Shown here one piece after another: positions 35,204-42,899 of a DNA stretch of 64,000 nucleotides (positions are counted from its first letter, which is position 1; the number at the start of each line of letters is the position of its first letter). The notes under the pieces were generated by a model that saw only the letters and a program-made list of their open reading frames with translations, was not told the DNA's origin and did no database searches. The stretch spans positions 62,001 to 126,000 of the forward strand of contig CAZUWH010000001.1 in assembly GCA_964624075.1 (NCBI GenBank), read 5' to 3'. This DNA comes from CAZUWH01 sp964624075 (GTDB lineage: Bacteria; Pseudomonadota; Alphaproteobacteria; Rhodospirillales; Rhodospirillaceae). The translations under genes and the position numbers were made by a program.

Positions 35204-37240
35204 CTACTGTAACCTCATTGCCAACATGATGAGAAAGATCAGGAGGGCAATCGCTGCCGATACGATGGCAGCTGCTTTATAGCCGATGCGCTCTGCGGTC
35301 TTGTCACGCATCTTGTCATTGCTTTCCAGGAGCACGATGTCTGCGTCCATCTGCCGGAAGTCAGCTTTGGTTTTGGCATATCCTTTACGATCCTTGACGC
35401 GCGCCTTGGTACTGTCAAGCAGGGAAAACGGGTCAGCCAGCCTGCCCTGTTTGACGGCTTTGTTTAACTTCCCGTTCCAGAAACCTGCGCCGTTCACGGC
35501 TGTGACAGCTGGCAATCAGAGGCTGCATCAATCCACCGTACCAAGCGGCAAGGCCAGGCAGCGTTTTCCCGGCCCGCCCCGATACTGTTTATATGTATAC
35601 ACGGCCAGCACGCTCAGCATGCCACTGTAGGCCCGTTCCGGCGCCGAATCGTTTAAGGCCGCCATCTGTGGTTCCAGGTTCAGGTCATAGCGGGTATTGA
35701 TGAAAGCGGCGACATGACGGTCAACCGGCCAAAGTTTCGGATCCACCTTTTTTGAGGCCGCTTCCGGGGCAGGCAAAAGCCCCCTCATGTCCATCAGAGC
35801 GGGCTCTGGCAGACTAGATAGTCATTCATTATCACACAGGACGCGTTCAACGCCATAGCCGATGGCCAACGTGTTGAGGGATGAACGCCTCTCGCGCAGT
35901 TCAGTGCTCAAAAAGATGAAATCGGCATTTCGGCATTGTAGCCTTCATGACCGTCGAACTAGATGCGGGGAATATCCCAGGCGATGGCCTCGGCAAGCAG
36001 CCGGGGATCCCTTTTTTGCAGAATCATGGTGGCCAGGACAAAACCGAAGTCATCTGGCATCACGACCAGACCGCGATAGAGAATCGGGTCGGGGCCAGTG
36101 GATTCAGTACTTCTTTAACGAGAATCAGGAGAAAATATTCCGCGAAACGGGAATAGCCCTGGCTCGCTTCCGTCATCTTGGTCAGCACCAGAACAGCATC
36201 GGCCTTGGGCTTGTCATCAAGGGAACGTCGCGGCTACAATTCCAGCGATCCATCCTGGCTCGCAGGTAGGGCGGCATCCCATACCTGCCCGACTGCCTGT
36301 GCCAGTTCACAGGTATTGAGGAATTCGACTCCTTATCAATGGAAAAGGACGCTGGGCCTGTATGGCGGGTTTGGTCTGAATGGGACTCAGGCGCTGCCCG
36401 GTCAGCCACAGCTCAAGTGGCTCCATGTCCCACCGCTGGGCGGGATCATCGTTCAAGAGACTGCGCAGGATTTCGAGGACCTGCAAGGGCAGACGATAAC
36501 CGGCCGCCAGCGCCTGATAGCTGCCCTGGGTGATCTTGGCACGCAGGATTTCTTTGTCTCCGAGATTGGCGACCGGATTGCGGCCCACCATCAACACCAG
36601 GATCGTAACGCCAAGGGCATACAGATCCGTCTCGACTGTTCCACTTCCCCGTCCTTCGCGCATGGCCATGCCCTGGGGGATGGGCTCATATATCACCGGC
36701 TGGTCATAGCCGGGGGGCGCCGTCGCCCCTTCGCCAATCACGAACTGCTGGTGCGCCATGTCCGTGAAAAACAGGTTACCCAACCGGATGCCGCGATGGG
36801 TCACAAGCCACGATCACTGAATTCCTTGATGGCCATAGCCAGGAGCTGAATCACCTTCTTCACCACGTCATGCTCGCGTATTCAGATTCCGGTCGGCCAC
36901 GGGAATCGGGTGCCAGGCGTCCGCTCAAAGGCTCTTCATAGACAACCACCACGCACGAGCGCGAGGCAAGCGGCCATTCCACCACGCCTTCAATCCACCA
37001 GCATCAGCAGTCCTGCCGCCTTGACCCCCTTCAGCGAAGGTATGGTGTTGATTCGTGGTGGCAAGGTAGGATCGCAGATCAGGGCGAACAACCGGAGTGC
37101 GGGAATCCCCAACCACAAACGCCGACGCCTGGGGAGAGTTGAGGACCGGCTGGGGGCTAGCGGGAAAGATCCGATAACGATCGTTCAGTACGACAGGCGT
37201 TCCCGTGCCGCGGGAATATACAACTTTTGTCTTGTCAGTC
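35204..37240 (-). pseudogene. Decayed Ser/Thr protein kinase-like gene
   Basis: Pieces of one protein lie in order on the minus strand in shifting frames. An N-terminal part reads VVLNDRYRIFPASPQPV, then LPPRINTIPSLKGVKAAGLL and VVVVYEEPLSGRLAPDSRG. The kinase core at 36804-36307 has THRGIRLGNLFF (catalytic loop, with the usual His-Arg-Asp changed to His-Arg-Gly) and TDLYALGVTILVLMVGRNP. Further on come YGVERVLC, a stop, then LWPVDRHVAAFINTRYDL (35794-35528) and finally a coiled stretch ending in a membrane helix, VSAAIALLIFLIMLAM (35515-35204). Several stops and frameshifts interrupt it. That all pieces belong to one gene is inferred from colinearity and from the family layout (kinase domain, long middle, C-terminal membrane helix) known in Rhodospirillales. 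Confidence 0.75.
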
Positions 37241-37402
37241 TATATCGGCTTCTGCGCCATTGTGCTGCTGCTATCCCAGCATGATAGCATGCTCCGCATG
37301 CTGTAGGATTTTACCGCTTCACAGACCGAGTTACAACGACGAGCTGTCGTCCGGACAAGGCGTATTGAGTGCGCGTACGCAGACAAAACAGCAGAACAAG
37401 AC

Positions 37403-37428
37403 GTGGGGGAGGGCCTGCCCTCCCCCAC
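37403..37428. repeat. Perfect 12-bp hairpin in the kinase pseudogene-COQ9 gap
   Basis: Arms gtgggggagggc (37403-37414) and gccctcccccac (37417-37428) with a two-base loop. The surrounding gap (37241-37663) holds no other recognised feature. It is one of several strong GC-rich intergenic hairpins in the window. Confidence 0.7.
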
Positions 37429-37663
37429 ACCCCCCTATCACCCCACTATTTGGCATGACGGATCCAGGCTGGCAGTATGGCGGAATCTCGGACCGAAGCG
37501 TGGCGTTGACACGCACCACCAACCAGCCCACGGCAAGTACCGGGAAAAGAGTTGCCAGTTGACAAGGCGTTGACCCGGTGTCCAACTGAATCAGTCCCAA
37601 CTCGTCTCTGCTTGGCAAACTGGGGTTGCTAGGTTGTTGATACATCAAGGAGCACATCGGGCT

Positions 37664-38332
37664 GTGACGAATCGGAGTGACCTCCGCGACCGGATCATTG
37701 CTGCAGTCGGAGCGCATGTAGTGTTTGACGGCTGGAGGGTGCAGAGTCTTGATGCTGCGGCCCGGGATGCCGGCCTGGAAAGCGGAGCGGTGGAAAGGGC
37801 CTTTCCAAATGGCGTGACGGAAGCCATCACACATTATTTCGACTGGGGCGACCGGCGCATGTTGGCAGCCCTTGCCGGACGTGACCTGGGGGCGATGAAG
37901 ATACGGGAGCGCGTCGGCACCGGTGTGCGGGCGCGGCTTGCGATGTTCGGCGACCGGGAGGTGGTCCGGCGGACCTTGTCGATGCTGGCCGCCTTGCCGA
38001 TGCATGTCCGGCTGGGCCTGCAGATCACCTATCGCACGGTGGATACCTTGTGGCATGTCGCCGGGGATACCACCACTGATATCAACTTCTACACCAAGCG
38101 GCTGCTGCTAGTAGGGGTCTATACGGCCACACTTCTGTACTGGCTTGACGATGCGTCTGAAGACAGCGCGGACACCCATGAATTCCTGGAGCGCCGTCTG
38201 GCCAACATGGCACAATTGGCCACCTTGCGGCAGGCGGTTGAACAGAAACTGAACAACCTGCCCAGTCCCCTGCGCCTGTTCCGCGTTTCCTATGGCCCAC
38301 GGTCATATCGAGGACGGGGATCGTCTCCATGA
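37664..38332 (+). CDS. COQ9 family ubiquinone biosynthesis protein
   Basis: COQ9 proteins bind lipid ubiquinone intermediates and support the hydroxylase COQ7. The 222-residue protein has a TetR-like helical start (DGWRVQSLDAAARDAGLESG, AVERAFPNGVTEAITHYF) and the conserved C-terminal region DTTTDINFYTKRLLLVGVY followed by ATLLYWLDDAS, diagnostic of the family. GTG 37664 is preferred because aaggag lies 11 bases upstream; the open frame begins at a TTG 10 codons earlier. It is a stand-alone gene ahead of rpmG. Confidence 0.9.
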   Translation: MTNRSDLRDRIIAAVGAHVVFDGWRVQSLDAAARDAGLESGAVERAFPNGVTEAITHYFDWGDRRMLAALAGRDLGAMKIRERVGTGVRARLAMFGDREVVRRTLSMLAALPMHVRLGLQITYRTVDTLWHVAGDTTTDINFYTKRLLLVGVYTATLLYWLDDASEDSADTHEFLERRLANMAQLATLRQAVEQKLNNLPSPLRLFRVSYGPRSYRGRGSSP

Positions 38333-38542
38333 AACGTCTTCCGGCCTTCACCACGGGCCGGTTGGTGCGGGAAGGGGGAGCGTGGCGGCCCTGTCTGTCC
38401 GGCGGGCGAGAGCAAGGGGGGGTGGTTGCGACTCTGCCGACGGGGGGCGCCGGGGGCCCCAGCCGGACGCAGTGGCCCTCCAGCCTTGAGCGGGGCAAGG
38501 CCGCATGGCGAGGAAATCAATGGGGGACGGCTGACAGTGCGC

Positions 38543-38570
38543 TTGACAGGCTAAGACCAGTCGCTACCAT
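38543..38570 (+). promoter_or_regulatory. Candidate sigma70-type promoter for rpmG
   Basis: TTGACA (38543-38548) and TACCAT (38565-38570) with a 16-base spacer lie 46 bases before the rpmG start. The -35 box is a perfect consensus. Confidence 0.55.
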
Positions 38571-38615
38571 GTCCTCCTCCTTCAACCTTCCGACCGAGAT
38601 CATCAGGAAACCACC

Positions 38616-38783
38616 ATGGCAAAGCCTGCAACCGTTCTGATCAAGCTCGAAAGCACCGGGGGAACCGGCTATTTCTACGTGGCCAAGAAAAATCCCCGCA
38701 AGACCACCAAAAAGCTCGAATTCCGCAAATATGACCCAGTCATTCGCAAACACGTCGTCTTCCGCGAAACCAAGATCAAGTAG
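38616..38783 (+). CDS. rpmG: 50S ribosomal protein L33
   Basis: A 55-residue protein starting MAKPATVLIKLESTGGTGYF, then YVAKKNPRKTTKKLEFRKYD and VIRKHVVFRETKIK, which is the complete L33 pattern of proteobacteria. It is the Cys-free form, so it does not bind zinc. aggaaaccacc before ATG 38616 serves as ribosome binding site. The gap before it (38333-38615) is otherwise G/C-rich noncoding DNA. Confidence 0.97.
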   Translation: MAKPATVLIKLESTGGTGYFYVAKKNPRKTTKKLEFRKYDPVIRKHVVFRETKIK

Positions 38784-38945
38784 TGCGGGGTATGGAGGGG
38801 TCGTGCGTGTAAAAGCGCAGTGATGCGGATTTCCCCCGGTGCCATCTGCTGGGTGGGGGTAGCGTACCCCGCGGCGAGGCTTAAGAAGACGGCAGGCATA
38901 AGCCTCCTCCCAACAGGAAAAGCAGAAAAAGTAGCAGAAACGGCA

Positions 38946-39875
38946 ATGGCACGCATGAGACGGGGAAAGAGCCTCAATGGCTGGCTAGCCATCGACAAAC
39001 CGCCCGGCCTGACGTCGACCGCAGTGGTGGGCAGGGTCAAGCGCTATACGGGGGCCGCCAAGGTCGGTCACGGGGGAACACTGGATCCCCTGGCGACCGG
39101 TGTTCTGCCGGTCGCCCTGGGGCAGGCGACCAAGACCATCCAATATGTAATGGATGGCCTGAAGCGTTACCGGTTTGTCACCCGCTGGGGCGAGGAACGT
39201 GACACGGATGACGCCGAGGGGAAGGTCATCGCCGTGTCCGAAGAGCGGCCTTCGGGAGGGGCGATCACAGCAGTCCTACCGGCCTTCACGGGCATGATTG
39301 AACAGGTTCCACCGCGTTTTTCCGCCATCAAGCTCGAAGGACGGCGTGCCTACGATATTGCCCGTTCCGAGGGCGCTGAACTGGCGTTGCAGCCTCGCCA
39401 GGTTCACATCGCTTCCTTCACGCTCGTTGCCCAGCTCGATGCTGATCATGTCCTGTTCGAGGTTTGCAGCGGCAAGGGTGCCTATATGCGGGCGTTGGCA
39501 CGCGACCTGGCCCGGGCCCTTGGCACGGTCGGTCATATTTCTGAGCTCCGTCGTACGGCCTGCGGGCCGTTTCACAGCGGTGAAACGATTTCACTGGATA
39601 AGCTTGAAGAGATAGGCCATAATAAGCCAGCTTCGGAGTATCTTCTGCCGGTTGCAACTGCGCTGGCTGATATCCCGGCGTTGGTCGTAAGCACGCAGGA
39701 GGCCTACCACCTTGGCAATGGCCAGCCTATTCCGGTGCTGCGGGTCCTTTCTCGCAACGCTCGGGTATCCCTTGCTGCGGGAGATACCATCCGCGCCATG
39801 GCGGAGGGGAGGGTGGTGGCATTGGCGCGGATCGAAGGCGGTGAACTTCGGCCCGTGCGTGTCCTGGGCTTCTAG
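38946..39875 (+). CDS. truB: tRNA pseudouridine-55 synthase
   Basis: TruB makes pseudouridine 55 in the T loop of tRNAs. The 309-residue protein begins MARMRRGKSLNGWLAIDKPP, and carries the catalytic aspartate Asp47 in GHGGTLDPLATGVLPVALG, followed by KTIQYVMDGLKRYRF and CSGKGAYMRALARDLA. An upstream open frame to 38820 is not conserved, so ATG 38946 is used; ATG 38955 is also possible. It precedes rpsO by 14 bases, the usual truB-rpsO-pnp arrangement. Confidence 0.96.
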   Translation: MARMRRGKSLNGWLAIDKPPGLTSTAVVGRVKRYTGAAKVGHGGTLDPLATGVLPVALGQATKTIQYVMDGLKRYRFVTRWGEERDTDDAEGKVIAVSEERPSGGAITAVLPAFTGMIEQVPPRFSAIKLEGRRAYDIARSEGAELALQPRQVHIASFTLVAQLDADHVLFEVCSGKGAYMRALARDLARALGTVGHISELRRTACGPFHSGETISLDKLEEIGHNKPASEYLLPVATALADIPALVVSTQEAYHLGNGQPIPVLRVLSRNARVSLAAGDTIRAMAEGRVVALARIEGGELRPVRVLGF

Positions 39876-39889
39876 CATGGAGAACGACG

Positions 39890-40159
39890 ATGTCGATTAC
39901 GCCGGAGCGTAAACAAATCCGGATCAAGGAATATGCCTCCCATGAAGGGGATACCGGTTCACCCGAGGTACAAGTTGCAGTTTTGTCGGAACAAATCAGC
40001 AATCTGACCGAGCACATGAAGATCCACCGGAAGGATTTCCACTCGCGACGTGGACTGCTGATCATGGTCGGGCAGCGGCGCCGCATGCTGGATTATCTGA
40101 AACGTAAAAGTGTGCGCCGTTACGAGTCTCTGATTGTAAGGCTTGGCTTGCGCAAGTAG
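39890..40159 (+). CDS. rpsO: 30S ribosomal protein S15
   Basis: An 89-residue protein matching S15 throughout: SITPERKQIRIKEYASHEGD, TGSPEVQVAVLSEQI, LTEHMKIHRKDFHSRRGLL and RRRMLDYLKRKSVRRYESLI. It binds the 16S rRNA central domain early in small-subunit assembly. ggagaacgacg precedes the ATG. It is cotranscribed with truB and very likely pnp. Confidence 0.98.
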   Translation: MSITPERKQIRIKEYASHEGDTGSPEVQVAVLSEQISNLTEHMKIHRKDFHSRRGLLIMVGQRRRMLDYLKRKSVRRYESLIVRLGLRK

Positions 40160-40310
40160 AAGGAGAATATGGCGGGTTGCATGCGGCCGTTTCTGCCCAC
40201 CTCGCCCACCTCCTTCTGCCGCGGTGGCTGAGGGATCCCTGCACGACGCACCGCCGCCGGGACAGCGCCAAGAAGCGTTGCTCCCCTCTTAAGATAGGGA
40301 ATGCAATACG

Positions 40311-42488
40311 ATGTCCATGTTCAAGGTGTTCCGCAAAGAAATCGAATGGGGCGGACGCAAGTTGGTGTTTGAAACCGGAAAGATCGCGCGTCAGGCCGAT
40401 AGTGCGGTCATGGTCACTTATGGTGAAACCACCGTTCTGGCTACCGTCGTGGTGGAGAAGCAGGTTGAATGCAGTGATGATTTTTTTCCGTTGACGATCA
40501 ACTATCAGGAAAGGGCTTTCGCCGCCGGCAAGATTCCAGGCGGCTTTTTCAAGCGTGAAGGCCGTCCGTCCGAGCGTGAAACGCTGGTCTCGCGTTTGAT
40601 TGATCGGCCGATCCGGCCATTGTTTGTCAATGGCTTCCGGAATGAGATCCAGATCATCTGCACTGTCTTGTCCCATGACATGGAGAACGACCCCGACATC
40701 GTGTCGATGCTGGGGGCATCAGCGGCCTTGACTCTTTCCGGTTTGCCATTCCTGGGACCGATCGGAGTGGCTCGCGTCGGCTACATCAAAGGGGAATACG
40801 TTCTCAATCCTCAGATCGACGAGATGTCTACCTCCGAACTCGATCTCGTGGTTGCCGGCACGCGCGATGGCGTGCTCATGGTGGAATCCGAGGCCAACGA
40901 GTTGCCTGAGGATGTCATGCTGGGGGCCGTGATGTTCGGCCATGACAGCTATCAACCGATTATTCAGGCCATCATTGCGTTGGCCGAACAGGGTGCCAAG
41001 GATCCCTGGCAGCTCCCTTCTCCGCCGCCCGCGACCACGACAGTGGAGGAACGTTTGCGCCACAGTGGTTTCCTTGGGGAGCTGGGGCAGGCCTATACCA
41101 TCGCCGTCAAGCAGGAGCGTTACCAGAAGGTCGCTGAGGTCAAGCAGAAGGCCATGGAGGGCCTGAATGAAGGGGAGAGCGCCGTGGCTCCCTTCGTGCT
41201 GAAAAATCTGGAAAGCGAGGTCATGCGCAGCAACGTTCTGAAAACCGGCCAGCGCATCGATGGCCGCGACACCTGTTCCATCCGTCCAATCGAAGCTGAG
41301 GTCCACGTGCTCCCGCGCACGCACGGTTCTGCCTTGTTTACGCGTGGTGAGACCCAGGCCCTGGTGGTCGTAACTCTTGGCACCGGCCAGGATGAACAGA
41401 TCATTGATGCTCTTGGGGGTGAATATCGCGAGCCGTTCATGCTCCATTACAATTTCCCCCCGTTCTCGGTGGGAGAAACCGGCCGTATCGGTTCGCCTGG
41501 ACGACGTGAGATCGGCCATGGCAAACTGGCTTGGCGTGCCCTAAAACGCGTACTGCCCAAGAAGGATGATTTTCCCTATACCCTCCGGGTCGTCTCCGAG
41601 ATCACCGAGTCAAACGGTTCATCCTCGATGGCAACGGTGTGCGGAGCCTCGCTGGCCCTGATGGATGCTGGCGTGCCACTGCAACGTCCAGTAGCAGGAA
41701 TCGCCATGGGGCTGATCAAGGAAGGTGACCAGTTTACAGTGCTGTCTGATATCCTGGGCGATGAGGATCATCTGGGCGACATGGATTTCAAGGTTGCCGG
41801 GACCGATCAGGGCGTAACGGCGTTGCAGATGGATATCAAGATCACCTCCGTCACCCGTGAGATCATGGCGATTGCTTTGCGCCAGGCCAGGGACGGACGG
41901 ATGCACATCCTGGGTGAGATGGGGCGTGCCTTGTCCAGTGCGCGCAAGGACGTCAACACCACGGCGCCTAAAATCACCACCCTGACTATTCCGCGCGAGA
42001 AGATTCGCGACGTCATCGGCCAGGGCGGCAAGATCATTCGGGAAATCTGCGAAACGACAGGGGCCAAGATCGATATTTCTGAAGACGGCACCGTCGTCGT
42101 TGCCGCTGCCGACCCCAAGGCCGGGACACAGGCGGTGGAGTGGATCAGGGGAATCGTTGCCGAACCTGAACTGGGCGCCATTTATGTCGGCAGGGTGGTC
42201 AAGGTCGTGGACTTCGGCGCTTTCGTGAACTTTCTTGGCAGCAAGGATGGCCTCGTGCACATTTCCGAACTGTCCCGCGAGCGGGTGGCCAGGGTGGCTG
42301 ACGTGGTCAAGGCAGGGGATCAGGTTAAGGTCAAGGTAGTCGACTTTGATGAACGTGGCAAGGTCAAGCTATCGATGAAACAGGTTGACCAGGCAACTGG
42401 TGAAGATCTGACGACCGAAGCCGATTCGCCACGGGAAAACGGCCAGCGTGAAGGAAGCCACCGCGATCGAGGACGCCGCCGCGGCTGA
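40311..42488 (+). CDS. pnp: Polyribonucleotide nucleotidyltransferase (PNPase)
   Basis: PNPase degrades RNA phosphorolytically from the 3' end and is a core part of the RNA degradosome. The 725-residue protein has two RNase PH-type domains (the first from FRKEIEWGGRKL, with FFKREGRPSERETLVSRLID; the second with FTRGETQALVVVTLGT and VVSEITESNGSSSMATV), then a KH domain with REKIRDVIGQGGKIIREI and an S1 domain IYVGRVVKVVDFGAFVNFL. ATG 40317 is an alternative start closer to the family N-terminus. The 151-base leader after rpsO can carry autoregulation, as in E. coli, but no specific structure is claimed. Confidence 0.97.
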   Translation: MSMFKVFRKEIEWGGRKLVFETGKIARQADSAVMVTYGETTVLATVVVEKQVECSDDFFPLTINYQERAFAAGKIPGGFFKREGRPSERETLVSRLIDRPIRPLFVNGFRNEIQIICTVLSHDMENDPDIVSMLGASAALTLSGLPFLGPIGVARVGYIKGEYVLNPQIDEMSTSELDLVVAGTRDGVLMVESEANELPEDVMLGAVMFGHDSYQPIIQAIIALAEQGAKDPWQLPSPPPATTTVEERLRHSGFLGELGQAYTIAVKQERYQKVAEVKQKAMEGLNEGESAVAPFVLKNLESEVMRSNVLKTGQRIDGRDTCSIRPIEAEVHVLPRTHGSALFTRGETQALVVVTLGTGQDEQIIDALGGEYREPFMLHYNFPPFSVGETGRIGSPGRREIGHGKLAWRALKRVLPKKDDFPYTLRVVSEITESNGSSSMATVCGASLALMDAGVPLQRPVAGIAMGLIKEGDQFTVLSDILGDEDHLGDMDFKVAGTDQGVTALQMDIKITSVTREIMAIALRQARDGRMHILGEMGRALSSARKDVNTTAPKITTLTIPREKIRDVIGQGGKIIREICETTGAKIDISEDGTVVVAAADPKAGTQAVEWIRGIVAEPELGAIYVGRVVKVVDFGAFVNFLGSKDGLVHISELSRERVARVADVVKAGDQVKVKVVDFDERGKVKLSMKQVDQATGEDLTTEADSPRENGQREGSHRDRGRRRG

Positions 42489-42549
42489 AAGCATGTTGTC
42501 GCCATGGCAGGATCCCGCGACGGTCGCGTCGCATGGCGCAATAAGAGTA

Positions 42550-42583
42550 GTCAGTGGTTGGTGGTTAGTTACCAATCACTGAC
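42550..42583. terminator. Strong hairpin downstream of pnp
   Basis: Arms gtcagtggttggt (42550-42562) and accaatcactgac (42571-42583) pair with a single G.T position around an eight-base loop. No U run follows directly, so factor-independent termination is uncertain; it may instead be a mobile or mRNA-stabilising hairpin. Confidence 0.5.
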
Positions 42584-42670
42584 CGCTATCCGCTAGTCGT
42601 TCTCCTTTTCGTCTTACTAAAGTCTGGGATACATCAACCTTTCCGGGTCAACCTAAAATAATTCCGCTAT

Positions 42671-42763
42671 CCGCCGCGGTGGCGCGCCACATGGTGCGAA
42701 GAGCCAAGGGCCGCAGATACAGCCCGTCGGCGCCTAAGGGAGGTCACGATCAAGGCTCAAGAG
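42671..42763 (+). repeat. Dispersed repeat, family A copy
   Basis: Contains ccgccgcggtggcgcgcc, gagccaagggccgcagata and aggtcacgatcaaggctcaa in the same order as the copies at 24531 and 58262. It lies in the 42489-42899 gap between the convergent pnp and glnD genes, which holds no gene. Confidence 0.8.
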
Positions 42764-42840
42764 TATAAAGTGTGCACACGTACCGATAATAATGACGCGC
42801 CGGACCGGCAAAGCGCGTGCATCCCGTCACCCCTGGATGG

Positions 42841-42869
42841 GGGAGTGCGGGTGTTTCACCCGCACTCCC
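42841..42869. terminator. Perfect 13-bp hairpin at the glnD 3' end
   Basis: Arms gggagtgcgggtg (42841-42853) and cacccgcactccc (42857-42869) with a ttt loop, 31 bases past the glnD stop on the minus strand. It could end glnD transcription, although no U run follows. Confidence 0.5.
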
Positions 42870-42899
42870 GGGCGGGGGGCTTTCCGGAAAACCACCGTA

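Noticed and set aside
38333..38615. Open frame of about 100 codons between COQ9 and rpmG
   Set aside because: Gly/Arg/Pro-rich without family features; it overlaps the rpmG promoter and leader.
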